From an uncultured Oscillospiraceae bacterium (GTDB lineage: Bacteria; Bacillota; Clostridia; Oscillospirales; Oscillospiraceae), in NCBI GenBank assembly GCA_934631005.1, contig CAKTXA010000002.1, forward strand, positions 94,500-158,499: DNA of 64,000 bases, in the 5' to 3' direction. A program made the position numbers and the translations under genes. The notes under the pieces are model-generated. The model had not been told where the DNA came from, did not search any database, and saw nothing but the letters and a program-made list of their open reading frames with translations. This document shows positions 51,129 through 59,551 of the stretch, piece by piece (the first letter of the stretch is position 1; every line of letters starts with the position of its first letter).

Positions 51129-51936
51129 GCTGCTTGCCGCGCCGTATATCGTGTGGATGGCGCTGTTCATCGTGGTGCCGCTGGGCATCGTTGTGTACTA
51201 CGCCGTGACCGATTCGATCACGGGCCAATTCACCCTCGCAAACCTCACCGGCATCGGGGCATATCTGTCGATCTTCCTGCGGTCGATCTGGCTGTCGCTG
51301 TTCGCGGCGCTCATCTGCCTGGTGATCGGCTACCCGGTGGCGTATTTCATCTCGCAGTGCTCGCCGTCCAAGCAGCGCATTCTGCAGATGCTCATCATGC
51401 TGCCGATGTGCATGAGCTTTCTGCTGCGCACGCTGGCATGGGTCGCCATGCTGGAGGATACGGGCATTTTCAACACCCTGCTCTCGCATCTCGGCATCGC
51501 GCCGCTGCCGCTCATCCGCACGAGCGGAGCGGTCATCCTCGGCATGGTGTATAACTACCTGCCGTATATGATCCTGCCGCTGCTGTCGGTCATGTCCAAG
51601 CTCGACCCGCGGCTCATCGAGGCGGCGGCCGATCTTGGCTGCCCGCCGTCCAAGGTGTTCTCAAAGGTCATCCTGCCGCTGTCGTATCCCGGCATCCTCT
51701 CGGGGCTGACGATGGTGTTCGTCCCGGCGGTGTCCACGTTCTACATCTCGCAGAAGCTCGGCTCCACCGGCACCACGCTCATCGGCGACGTCATCGAGTC
51801 GCAGTTCAAAACCGCCTATAATCCGAATCTCGGCGCGGCGATGAGCCTTGTGCTGATGATTTTGATCTTCCTTTGCGTGAGCATTATGAACCGCTTCGGC
51901 GAGAGCGGAGACGAGGAGGTCATGGCAAAGGTATGA
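51118..51936 (+). CDS. potB: Spermidine/putrescine ABC transporter permease PotB
   Basis: The 272-residue membrane protein has six helices and the EAA loop IEAAADLGCPPSKVFSKV that docks on PotA. The ATG at 51118 lies within the potA 3' end with GGAGG nine bases upstream. It overlaps potC by four bases. Confidence 0.96.
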   Translation: MKNKLLAAPYIVWMALFIVVPLGIVVYYAVTDSITGQFTLANLTGIGAYLSIFLRSIWLSLFAALICLVIGYPVAYFISQCSPSKQRILQMLIMLPMCMSFLLRTLAWVAMLEDTGIFNTLLSHLGIAPLPLIRTSGAVILGMVYNYLPYMILPLLSVMSKLDPRLIEAAADLGCPPSKVFSKVILPLSYPGILSGLTMVFVPAVSTFYISQKLGSTGTTLIGDVIESQFKTAYNPNLGAAMSLVLMILIFLCVSIMNRFGESGDEEVMAKV

Positions 51937-52757
51937 AGCATTTTAACCGCACCGTGACCGTTCTGGTCTTTATTTTCCTCTATATCCCCATGATCGTGCT
52001 GGGCGTGGCGTCGTTCAATTCCGGCACCGACATCGCGAGCTTCAAGGGCTTTACGCTGGGGCAGTATGTGAACCTGTTCCGTGACCGGTCACTGCTGGCG
52101 CTGCTCGGAAACTCCCTCGTCATCGCGGTCCTCTCCACACTCATCGCCACCGTTATGGGCACGATGGCCGCCGTGGGCATCCACAATATGAACGGCCGGC
52201 TGCGCCGCGCCGTCATGGCCCTCACCGACATCCCGATGACGAACCCCGACATCGTCACCGGCGTGGCGCTGGCGCTGCTGTTCGCGTTTACGGGCACGAT
52301 GCTGCGCATCAACTCCATCCTCGGCTTCTGGACGCTGCTGATCGCGCACGTCACGTTCAACCTTCCCTACGTCATCCTGAACGTCATGCCCAAGCTCAAG
52401 CAGATGGACCGCGACCTGGTGGAGGCGGCGCTCGACCTCGGCTGTACGCCGTTCCAGGCGTTTTACAAGGTCGTCATCCACGAGATCATGCCCGGCATCC
52501 TCGCCGGTGCGCTGATGGCGTTCACCATGAGTCTGGACGATTTCGTCATCTCGTATTTCGTCACCGGGTCGAGCTTTATCACCCTCCCGGTCGAAATTTA
52601 CAACTACACGAAAAAGCCCATCCAGCCGAAGATCTACGCGCTGTTCACGCTCATGTTCCTCGTGATCCTCATTCTCATGGTCACGATGAACCTGCTGCAG
52701 CTGCGCAGCAGCAAAAACGCCCGTCACGAGCGGGCGCACGGGAGGGCGCGCGCATGA
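51933..52757 (+). CDS. potC: Spermidine/putrescine ABC transporter permease PotC
   Basis: The 274-residue membrane protein has six helices, the EAA loop VEAALDLGCTPFQAFYKV and the PotC-typical DDFVISYFVTG segment. The ATG overlaps the potB stop codon (ATGA). Its last codons overlap the potD start. Confidence 0.96.
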   Translation: MKHFNRTVTVLVFIFLYIPMIVLGVASFNSGTDIASFKGFTLGQYVNLFRDRSLLALLGNSLVIAVLSTLIATVMGTMAAVGIHNMNGRLRRAVMALTDIPMTNPDIVTGVALALLFAFTGTMLRINSILGFWTLLIAHVTFNLPYVILNVMPKLKQMDRDLVEAALDLGCTPFQAFYKVVIHEIMPGILAGALMAFTMSLDDFVISYFVTGSSFITLPVEIYNYTKKPIQPKIYALFTLMFLVILILMVTMNLLQLRSSKNARHERAHGRARA

Positions 52758-53944
52758 AAAAACGCCTGACTTCCCTGCTGCTTGCGCTCATCCTCATGTT
52801 TGCTCTCGCGCTGCCGGCGTTTGCCGCGCGTGAGGAGATCACGGTGTATAACTGGGGCCAGTATATCTCTGACGGCACGGATGACTCGCTGGACGTCATC
52901 GCGGCCTTCGAGGAGGAGACCGGCATCCACGTGAACTATATCACGTTTGACTCCAACGAGAGCATGTACACCAAGCTCAAGACCGGCGGCGCCAGCTACG
53001 ACGTCATCATCCCCTCCGACTATATGATCGGCAAGCTCATTGAGGAGGATATGCTGGAGCCTCTGGATTTTGACAATATTCCGAATTACGAGAACATCGA
53101 CGAGGCGTTCCGCGATCAGGCCTACGACCCGGAGAACACCTACTCTGTCCCCTACACCTGGGGCACGGTGGGGCTGATCTACAACCGGCAGTACGTCTCC
53201 GACGAGGACGCGCAGAGCTGGAGCTGCCTGTGGAACTCCAAGTACGCGGGCAAGATCCTGATGTTCGATAACCCGCGCGACGCGTTCGCCATCGCGGAGT
53301 CCATCCTCGGCTACAGCCTGAACTCCACGGATGAAAACGAGCTGCGCCAGTGCGCGGACCTGCTTGCCAAACAGAAACCTGTGCTGCAGGCGTATGTCAT
53401 GGACCAGATCTTTGACAAGATGCAGCGCGGCGAGGCGTGGATCGCGCCGTATTACGCGGGCGACTACCTGACTATGGTCGAGGAGAACCCTGACCTCGGC
53501 TTCAGCCACCCGCAGGAGGGCTTCAACATCTTCATCGACGCCATGTGCATCCCGAAGGGCTGCCAGAACAAGGCCGGCGCGGAGGCATTCATCAACTTCC
53601 TCTGCCGCCCGGACGTTTCGGCGGCGAACCTCGACTACATCGGCTACTCCACGCCCATCTCGGCGGCGAAGGCGTATATGGATGAGGACGTCATCTCCAG
53701 TCCTGTGTCGTATCCTGACGATGAGACGCTCGCGCGCAGCGAGAGCTTTTCCGCCCTGCCCGTGCAGGCGACGCAGACGATGAACGACCTGTGGCTGTCG
53801 GTCAAGACCGCCGGGGCGAACACGACGCTGTATCTCATCGCAACGCTCGCCGCCGTGGCGCTGGTCATCGTGTTTTTCTGCCTGAAAAGCATCCACCGCC
53901 GCCGCAAGATCGCCCGCCGCTGCCGGAAATGGAAAAATGCATAA
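52754..53944 (+). CDS. potD: Spermidine/putrescine-binding protein PotD with C-terminal membrane anchor
   Basis: This is a 396-residue protein. A signal peptide ends in LPAFAA, without a lipobox cysteine. The mature part is a type 2 periplasmic-binding fold with YNWGQYISDG, the polyamine-site region YDVIIPSDYMI and VPYTWGTVGLIYN. Unlike typical Firmicute PotD lipoproteins, it ends with a hydrophobic helix (about 356-377) and a strongly basic tail of about 19 residues, so it should be held in the membrane by its C-terminus. It is last of the four-gene operon and is followed by a terminator. Confidence 0.95.
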   Translation: MKKRLTSLLLALILMFALALPAFAAREEITVYNWGQYISDGTDDSLDVIAAFEEETGIHVNYITFDSNESMYTKLKTGGASYDVIIPSDYMIGKLIEEDMLEPLDFDNIPNYENIDEAFRDQAYDPENTYSVPYTWGTVGLIYNRQYVSDEDAQSWSCLWNSKYAGKILMFDNPRDAFAIAESILGYSLNSTDENELRQCADLLAKQKPVLQAYVMDQIFDKMQRGEAWIAPYYAGDYLTMVEENPDLGFSHPQEGFNIFIDAMCIPKGCQNKAGAEAFINFLCRPDVSAANLDYIGYSTPISAAKAYMDEDVISSPVSYPDDETLARSESFSALPVQATQTMNDLWLSVKTAGANTTLYLIATLAAVALVIVFFCLKSIHRRRKIARRCRKWKNA

Positions 53945-53950
53945 GCAAAT

Positions 53951-53990
53951 CGCCCCGGAAGAGCCGTTCTCTTCCGGGGCGGTATTTTTT
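53951..53990 (+). terminator. Terminator after potD
   Basis: CGCCCCGGAAGAG pairs with CTCTTCCGGGGCG across a 5-base loop and is followed by GTATTTTTT. Confidence 0.92.
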
Positions 53991-54000
53991 CCGGGAGGAT

Positions 54001-54107
54001 CGTAGGGGAGGGGCTCTGCCCCTCCCGTAGGGCAGCTGCGTTTTCGCCGATGGGCCTCATAAAAACAGGGTACGTGCTGCCGGGAGGGGTAGAACCCCTC
54101 CCCTACG
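54001..54107. repeat. Inverted-repeat element with 13-bp ends
   Basis: CGTAGGGGAGGGG (54001-54013) and its exact complement CCCCTCCCCTACG (54095-54107) bound a 107-base element. Each end continues into its own hairpin (GGGGAGGGG/CCCCTCCC on the left, GGGAGGGG/CCCCTCCC on the right). No coding capacity. It shares the CGTAGG terminus with the element at 25046-25228. Confidence 0.75.
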
Positions 54108-54126
54108 TCCCGGCATGAGATGCCAT

Positions 54127-54158
54127 AAAAATCGGGAGAGGGTCAACTGCCCTCTCCC
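54127..54158 (-). terminator. Terminator after the PAP2 phosphatase
   Basis: GGGAGAGGG and CCCTCTCCC form a 9-bp stem with a 7-base loop, followed on the minus strand by ATTTTTA; it ends seven bases from the stop codon. Confidence 0.82.
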
Positions 54159-54165
54159 AAATGGT

Positions 54166-55122
54166 TTATTCCGTTTCATCCGTCTTTTGCTGCATCATAT
54201 TTTGCAGGGGGCTTTGCCGGGCGGCGAGGAAGCTCCAGATGCGGCAAAAGACCCTGGGATTAAAATAGAACAGCCAGATGCCGAGCGTGGCCACGCCGAG
54301 GAACACCAGCGCCGCAGCGGTCACATCCGTGAGGAAATGCGCGCCCATGCGGATGCGGCTGAACGCGACCGCAAGCGTCCACGCGCAGCCGAGCAAAAAA
54401 CAGAGCGTGGTGCGCTTTTGCAGGCGCTTACTGAGCGTGGGCAGCAGGATCATCAGCATTGCGCACGCGGCGCAGGCCGTGTGCCCCGACGGGAAGGAGC
54501 GGAACTCGCTCTTGGCAACGCCCTCGGCCAGCAGCTGCCGCTTGAGCGTGCCGCCCGCCTGCCACCAGGGGGTAAAGTAGCTCTCGTTCCCCGCCTGCAC
54601 GATCAGGCGCATCCGCACGCGGCCCCACGGGATCTTGATGATGTTGATGAGCAGCGCCGTCACGATCGCCACGAACGTGACCGTGAGGATAAAGCGCAGC
54701 ACCGTTTTGGTGGACGCCTCGCGCGAGACCATCGCCAGCAGCACGCTGCACACGAGCGTCATAAATACCGTCACCAGCGCCGCCACCCACAGCGGCAGCT
54801 GCGCCACATTGTCCGTCGCCTCATGCACGTTCATCACGATGCCAAACAGGATCATCGCCCCGCCGCAGAACGCCAGCAGCGTGTTCCAGCCGGGGTTGAT
54901 GCTCCTGCGGCGCAGAAGCAGCAGCGCCCCCGCGCAGCTGATGGCCAAAAACGCGGGCTGCTCGCCGAAGGCCGCGAAAAACTGCCCCAGGCTGCTCTCG
55001 CGCCCCGGGTACAGCGCCCGCGAGATGGGTAAGTCCCAGATCGACCCCGCGACCATCAGCAGGATCAGCACCGCCAGCAAAATGCGCGCGTGGCGCAGAT
55101 ACGTCTTTTTATATCGTTTCAT
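54166..55122 (-). CDS. PAP2-family membrane phosphatase
   Basis: The 318-residue protein has six or more hydrophobic segments and all three PAP2 motifs: KIPWGRVRMR (KxxxxxxR), FPSGHTA (PSGH) and SRIRMGAHFLTD (SRxxxxxHxxxD). It probably dephosphorylates undecaprenyl pyrophosphate or phosphatidate/phosphatidylglycerol phosphate; the substrate is not assignable. The start at 55122 follows GGGAGAC; the in-frame extension upstream would overlap the promoter. Confidence 0.9.
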   Translation of the reverse strand: MKRYKKTYLRHARILLAVLILLMVAGSIWDLPISRALYPGRESSLGQFFAAFGEQPAFLAISCAGALLLLRRRSINPGWNTLLAFCGGAMILFGIVMNVHEATDNVAQLPLWVAALVTVFMTLVCSVLLAMVSREASTKTVLRFILTVTFVAIVTALLINIIKIPWGRVRMRLIVQAGNESYFTPWWQAGGTLKRQLLAEGVAKSEFRSFPSGHTACAACAMLMILLPTLSKRLQKRTTLCFLLGCAWTLAVAFSRIRMGAHFLTDVTAAALVFLGVATLGIWLFYFNPRVFCRIWSFLAARQSPLQNMMQQKTDETE

Positions 55123-55153
55123 ACCAGTCTCCCATATTCCGTCGCTTTTGCAT

Positions 55154-55182
55154 ACTATACCACACTCCGCCGCAAATCGCAA
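55154..55182 (-). promoter_or_regulatory. Promoter of the PAP2 phosphatase gene
   Basis: TTGCGA (55177-55182) and TATAGT (55154-55159) on the minus strand, 17-base spacer. Its -35 is only three bases from the -35 of the divergent promoter. Confidence 0.72.
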
Positions 55183-55185
55183 TCA

Positions 55186-55214
55186 TTGACGAACGGACAC
55201 ATTTCGTGTATGAT
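55186..55214 (+). promoter_or_regulatory. Promoter of the FliB-like gene
   Basis: TTGACG (55186-55191) and TATGAT (55209-55214), 17-base spacer; back to back with the PAP2 promoter. Confidence 0.78.
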
Positions 55215-55236
55215 GCACGGGAAAAGAGGCGCTGAG

Positions 55237-56316
55237 ATGAACCTGATCTATCCCGATTATTACCCGCACTTCCGCTGCCTGGCCGGCAGCTGCCCCGACA
55301 CCTGCTGCAAGGGCTGGCAGATCATACTGGACGAAGCGACGCTCGCGCGCTACCGGGCGCTGCCGGGTGCGCTCGGCGAGCGCATCCGCGCAAGTCTTGT
55401 GGAGGAGGACGGCGAGACGCGCTTTGCCGTCGCCGACGGGCACTGCCCGCTGCTGGCTGACGACGGGCTGTGCGATATTCAGCGCGCGCTGGGCGAGAGT
55501 GCCCTCTGCCGCACCTGCGGCAGCCACCCGCGTTTTTCGGAAGTTTACGGCCTGACGGAGGAGCAGTCGCTCTCCGTCTCCTGCCCCGCCGCGGCGCGGC
55601 TGCTGCTGGCGCGCACGGCGCCGGTGCAGTTCGTGCACGACACAGATGACCGCCCGCTGGAGGGCCTGAATGACCTCGACCCGGAACTCTATCAGGCCCT
55701 TGACCGCGCGCGCGGCTTTGCCATCCGGCTGGTGCAGGACCGCAGGCTGCCGCTTCCTGACCGTCTCGCCCTCCTGCTGCTGTTTGCAAAGCGGCTGCAG
55801 GGGCTTCTCGACGATGACCGCTGTGACCTGACCGGGCGGCTCATCGCGCAGTTTACGTCCGACGCCTATCTGCACCGCCAGCGCACGCGGCTCTCCCGCC
55901 TGCGCGGCTGCCGCGGCTCGTTCACGCCGCTGTGGCTGCTGCTGCGCAATATGGAGCATTTGACGCAGGACTTCCCCGCCCTGCTCGAGCGCGCGCTGCA
56001 CACGCAGCCGCCGCGCGATTTCTGGCGCGTCCACAGCGCGCCGATGGAAAATCTCTGCGTCTACTTCCTGTTCCGGTATTTTAAGAAGGCTGTGAACAAC
56101 CGGCAGCTGCTGCCGCGCGTGTGCGTGTGCGTGTTCCATCTCATCGCCGTGCGGCAGCTGTTCGGTGCGCAGGAGGACGCGTCACAGGATGCACTCATCC
56201 GCGTATGCAGCCTGTACTCCAAGGAAGTGGAGCATTCGGAGGACAATATGGCGCTTTTGCAGCGCGCCTTTTCACGCCGCGCCCTCACCGGGCGTGCGTT
56301 GATCCGACTTTTATAA
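55237..56316 (+). CDS. FliB-like lysine-N-methylase family protein
   Basis: The 359-residue protein starts with the FliB-family cysteine motif FRCLAGSCPDTCCKGWQI and further cysteines CPLL, CDI and CRTC that probably bind a metal cluster. Flagellin lysine N-methylase FliB is the named member, but no flagellar gene is in this window and the family is common in non-flagellated Clostridia, so the substrate is open. GAGG lies seven bases before the ATG. It is followed by the DUF89 gene after 17 bases. Confidence 0.88.
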   Translation: MNLIYPDYYPHFRCLAGSCPDTCCKGWQIILDEATLARYRALPGALGERIRASLVEEDGETRFAVADGHCPLLADDGLCDIQRALGESALCRTCGSHPRFSEVYGLTEEQSLSVSCPAAARLLLARTAPVQFVHDTDDRPLEGLNDLDPELYQALDRARGFAIRLVQDRRLPLPDRLALLLLFAKRLQGLLDDDRCDLTGRLIAQFTSDAYLHRQRTRLSRLRGCRGSFTPLWLLLRNMEHLTQDFPALLERALHTQPPRDFWRVHSAPMENLCVYFLFRYFKKAVNNRQLLPRVCVCVFHLIAVRQLFGAQEDASQDALIRVCSLYSKEVEHSEDNMALLQRAFSRRALTGRALIRLL

Positions 56317-56333
56317 CTTCGGAGGGATACGCT

Positions 56334-57218
56334 ATGCAGTTTGACGCAGAATGTATCGCTTGCCTTGTGCGCCGCCAGTACGAGCTGGCCGAGCGCCAGC
56401 CCGACCGGCGAGCACAGACAGCGTTTATGCGCGACGTGATGCGCACCATCGCGGACGCGCCCGAGGCCGTCGCCGCGCCGTGGCTCGTTCCCGGCTTTGC
56501 CGAAGCCGCCCGCCGCCATTTTGGCGTCACGGACGCGTATGACGCCATCAAGCGCGACTCCAACGAGCGTGCGCTGGCGATGCTGCCGCGCATCCGGCAG
56601 ATCGTTACCGCGGCGGACGACCCGCTCGCCATGGCGCTCAAATTCTCCCGCACGGGAAACTACCTCGATTTTGCCGTCCTGCCGCACGACCAGATCGAGC
56701 GTGAGCTGGACAGCGCCATCGAAAAAACGCCGTCGGAGCCGCTGGACGCGGCGGAATACAAAGCCCTGCGCGCCGACCTCAAAACCGCCCGCTCGCTGCT
56801 CATCCTCGGCGACAACGCGGGTGAGATCGCATTCGACGTGGTGCTGGTGGAGCAGCTCAAACGGCAGTATCCCGCCCTCTCGGTGCAGTACGTCGTCCGC
56901 GGCGGCAACGCCCAGAACGACGCCACGCGCGCCGACGCGCACGATGTGGGCATGGACGCGCTCGTGCCCATCCTCGATAACGGCTCCTGCATCCCCGGCA
57001 CGGAGCTTCCCTACTGCGGGGCCGAGCTGCTGTGGGCGTTTGAACAGGCCGACGTGGTGCTCTCCAAGGGTCAGGGCAATTTTGAGGGGCTGCTCGGCTG
57101 CGGGCGGAACGTGTACTATCTGTTCCTGTGCAAGTGTGCACGCCTGTGCCGCATCCTGCGCCAGCCGCCCATGCAGCCGATGCTGCTGAACGACCGCCGT
57201 GCTGAAATAGATCTCTAA
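56334..57218 (+). CDS. DUF89/ARMT1-like metal-dependent phosphatase
   Basis: The 294-residue protein has the bacterial DUF89 pattern: CIACLVRRQ near the N-terminus, LGDNAGEIAFDVVL (metal-binding Asp-Asn), a later LDNGS segment and SKGQGNFEGL. DUF89 proteins are thought to hydrolyse damaged or excess phosphometabolites. GGAGG is eight bases upstream of the ATG; it is cotranscribed with the FliB-like gene. Confidence 0.9.
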   Translation: MQFDAECIACLVRRQYELAERQPDRRAQTAFMRDVMRTIADAPEAVAAPWLVPGFAEAARRHFGVTDAYDAIKRDSNERALAMLPRIRQIVTAADDPLAMALKFSRTGNYLDFAVLPHDQIERELDSAIEKTPSEPLDAAEYKALRADLKTARSLLILGDNAGEIAFDVVLVEQLKRQYPALSVQYVVRGGNAQNDATRADAHDVGMDALVPILDNGSCIPGTELPYCGAELLWAFEQADVVLSKGQGNFEGLLGCGRNVYYLFLCKCARLCRILRQPPMQPMLLNDRRAEIDL

Positions 57219-57297
57219 AACTGCACAAAACTGCCGCCGCGTATCCGCCCGTTTTTGGTGGATATGCGGCTTGCTTTTTGAAAAAATTTTCGTTAAA

Positions 57298-57313
57298 ATG
57301 TAGCTCGCTACAT
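57298..57313. promoter_or_regulatory. Candidate MarR operator
   Basis: ATGTAGCTCGCTACAT is a palindrome with perfect 7-base arms and a two-base centre, 44 bases before the MarR start; another GCTACAT half-site lies at 57328-57334. A TAAAAT that could be a -10 box (57294-57299, with TTGCTT 17 bases upstream) overlaps the palindrome, which would suit autorepression. Confidence 0.6.
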
Positions 57314-57356
57314 AAAATACGTCGCAAGCTACATTTGTCCCACAGGAGGTGTTTTT

Positions 57357-57806
57357 ATGGACCAACTGCCCATCGGGCAGCAGATGCGCATCGCCCATCA
57401 GGCGATCCACCAGCATATCGACCGCAAGCTCTCGACCATGGATCTGACCGGCATCCAGTCGTTTGTGCTGCGGTATCTGTCGGAGCGCAGCGGCGAGGTC
57501 GTCTACCCGCGCGACATTGAAAAGACCTTCCGCCTGACGCACCCCACGGTCTCGGGCATTTTGCAGCGGCTGGAGGGAAAGGACTTCATCTCCATCCTGC
57601 CCGACCCCGATGACCGCCGCTGCCACCGCATCGCCCTCACCGAAAAGGGCCTGCGCTGCCAGCAGGATATTCAGGCACACATCGCCGCCATGGAGCGCAC
57701 CATGACAAACGGCATGACAGACGCGGAGCAGGCGCAGCTCCACAGTCTGCTCGCCCGCCTGATCGAAAATCTGACCGAACTGCGCCAAACGGAGGAAACG
57801 CCATGA
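57357..57806 (+). CDS. MarR-family transcriptional regulator
   Basis: The 149-residue protein has the MarR winged helix (DIEKTFRLTHPTVSGILQRLEGKDFI) and wing (PDPDDRRCHRIALTEKG). It overlaps the first ABC exporter gene by four bases, so it probably represses its own exporter operon in response to a ligand that the pump expels. AGGAGG precedes the ATG. Confidence 0.95.
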   Translation: MDQLPIGQQMRIAHQAIHQHIDRKLSTMDLTGIQSFVLRYLSERSGEVVYPRDIEKTFRLTHPTVSGILQRLEGKDFISILPDPDDRRCHRIALTEKGLRCQQDIQAHIAAMERTMTNGMTDAEQAQLHSLLARLIENLTELRQTEETP

Positions 57807-59551
57807 TCAAACGACTTGCCGGCTGCATCCGGGAGTATAAGCGCTCGACCATCCTCACGCCTGTTTTCATGGTGGGCGAGGTCGTGTGCGAGTGCATCAT
57901 CCCGCTGCTGACCGCCAAACTCATCAACGCCATCCAGGCCAGTTGTACCGTAGACGTCATTGTCGGCTACGGGTGGAAGCTGTTCGTGATCGCCATGTGT
58001 TCGCTGGGCTTCGGCGCACTGTCGGGCTGGTTCTGTGCCGACGCCGCGGCAGGCTTTGCCAAAAATCTGCGGCACGATCTTTACTACAAGGTGCAGAGCT
58101 TCAGCTTTTCCAACATTGACAGCTTCTCCACCACCTCGCTCGTCACCCGTCTGACGACCGATATTTCCAACATCCAGAACGCGTTTATGATGCTCATCCG
58201 CACCGCCGTGCGCAGCCCCATGATGCTCGTGTTCGCCATCATCATGTCCGTGAACGTGGGTAAGCAGCTCTCGCTCGTCTTTGCCGGGACGATCCCGGTG
58301 CTCGCGATCGGGATGTTCTTGATGATCCGCTCCGTCATGCCGCTTTTTAAGGCCGTGTTCAAAAAATACGACCGGCTGAATAACTCCATTCAGGAGAATA
58401 TTCAGGCTATGCGCGTGGTCAAGAGCTTTGTGCGCGAGGACTATGAAACAAAGCGCTTTTCCGCCGCGTCCGACGATGTGCGCAAGGACTTTTTGCAGGC
58501 AGAAAAGATCCTCGCCTTCAATACGCCGCTCATGCAGTTCTGCGTATATGTGTCGATGATCCTCATTTCCTACTTTGCCTCCCGGCTCATCATCGGCTCC
58601 GGCGGCACATACTTAAACGTCGGCAGCCTGACGAGCATGATCACCTACTCCATGCAGATCCTGATGAGCCTGATGATGCTCTCGATGGTGTTCGTCATGG
58701 TCACGATGGCCTCGGCGTCAGCCAAGCGCGTGGCCGAGGTGCTCGACACCGAGAGTGACCTCCATAACCCGCCCGCGCCCATCGAGACCGTCCCGGACGG
58801 TTCGGTCGATTTTGACGGTGTCAGCTTCAAATACTCCGCCCGCGCCGAGCGGAACGTGCTGGAGGATATTGACCTGCACATCCCCTCCGGCGCGACCGTG
58901 GGCGTACTCGGCGGCACCGGCTCCGCCAAAACGACGCTTATCCAGCTCATCTCGCGCCTGTACGACGTGACGGAGGGCACGGTGCGCGTCGGCGGCATCG
59001 ACGTCCGCCGCTACGATCTGGAGGCGCTGCGCGATCAGGTCGCGGTGGTGCTGCAGAAAAACATCCTCTTCTCCGGCACGATCAAGGAAAACCTCCGCTG
59101 GGGCGACGCGAACGCCACCGACGACGAGCTGGTGCGCGTGTGCCGACTCGCGCAGGCGGACGAGTTCATCCAGGGCTTCCCCGACAAATACGACACCTAC
59201 ATCGAGCAGGGCGGCACGAACGTGTCCGGCGGTCAGAAGCAGCGGCTTTGCATCGCGCGGGCGCTTCTCAAAAAGCCGAAGATCCTCATTCTCGACGACT
59301 CGACCTCGGCCGTGGACACGCGCACCGACGCGCGCATCCGGCAGGCCATGGCCACCGAGATCCCCAACACCACCAAGATCATCATTGCCCAGCGCGTCAG
59401 CTCCATTCAGGACGCCGATCTGATCGTGGTGCTCGACGGCGGGCACATCAGCGCCAGCGGCACACATGACGAGCTGCTGCGCACGAGCGCCATCTACCGC
59501 GAGGTCTATGGATCGCAGAATCGGAAAGGAGGTGCTGACGATGGCGAATAA
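57803..59551 (+). CDS. Heterodimeric ABC exporter, subunit with degenerate ATP site
   Basis: The 582-residue protein has six transmembrane helices (to about 320) and an NBD. Walker A is GGTGSAKTT, with Ala for the usual second Gly; signature is VSGGQKQR; Walker B is ILILDDST, with Asp for the catalytic Glu; and the H-loop reads IIAQRVSS, with Gln for His. The lost Glu and His mean its own ATP site should be non-hydrolytic, as in BmrCD/TM287-288-type exporters. The partner subunit follows with an 11-base overlap. The substrate is unknown; multidrug efflux is typical. Confidence 0.94.
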   Translation: MIKRLAGCIREYKRSTILTPVFMVGEVVCECIIPLLTAKLINAIQASCTVDVIVGYGWKLFVIAMCSLGFGALSGWFCADAAAGFAKNLRHDLYYKVQSFSFSNIDSFSTTSLVTRLTTDISNIQNAFMMLIRTAVRSPMMLVFAIIMSVNVGKQLSLVFAGTIPVLAIGMFLMIRSVMPLFKAVFKKYDRLNNSIQENIQAMRVVKSFVREDYETKRFSAASDDVRKDFLQAEKILAFNTPLMQFCVYVSMILISYFASRLIIGSGGTYLNVGSLTSMITYSMQILMSLMMLSMVFVMVTMASASAKRVAEVLDTESDLHNPPAPIETVPDGSVDFDGVSFKYSARAERNVLEDIDLHIPSGATVGVLGGTGSAKTTLIQLISRLYDVTEGTVRVGGIDVRRYDLEALRDQVAVVLQKNILFSGTIKENLRWGDANATDDELVRVCRLAQADEFIQGFPDKYDTYIEQGGTNVSGGQKQRLCIARALLKKPKILILDDSTSAVDTRTDARIRQAMATEIPNTTKIIIAQRVSSIQDADLIVVLDGGHISASGTHDELLRTSAIYREVYGSQNRKGGADDGE

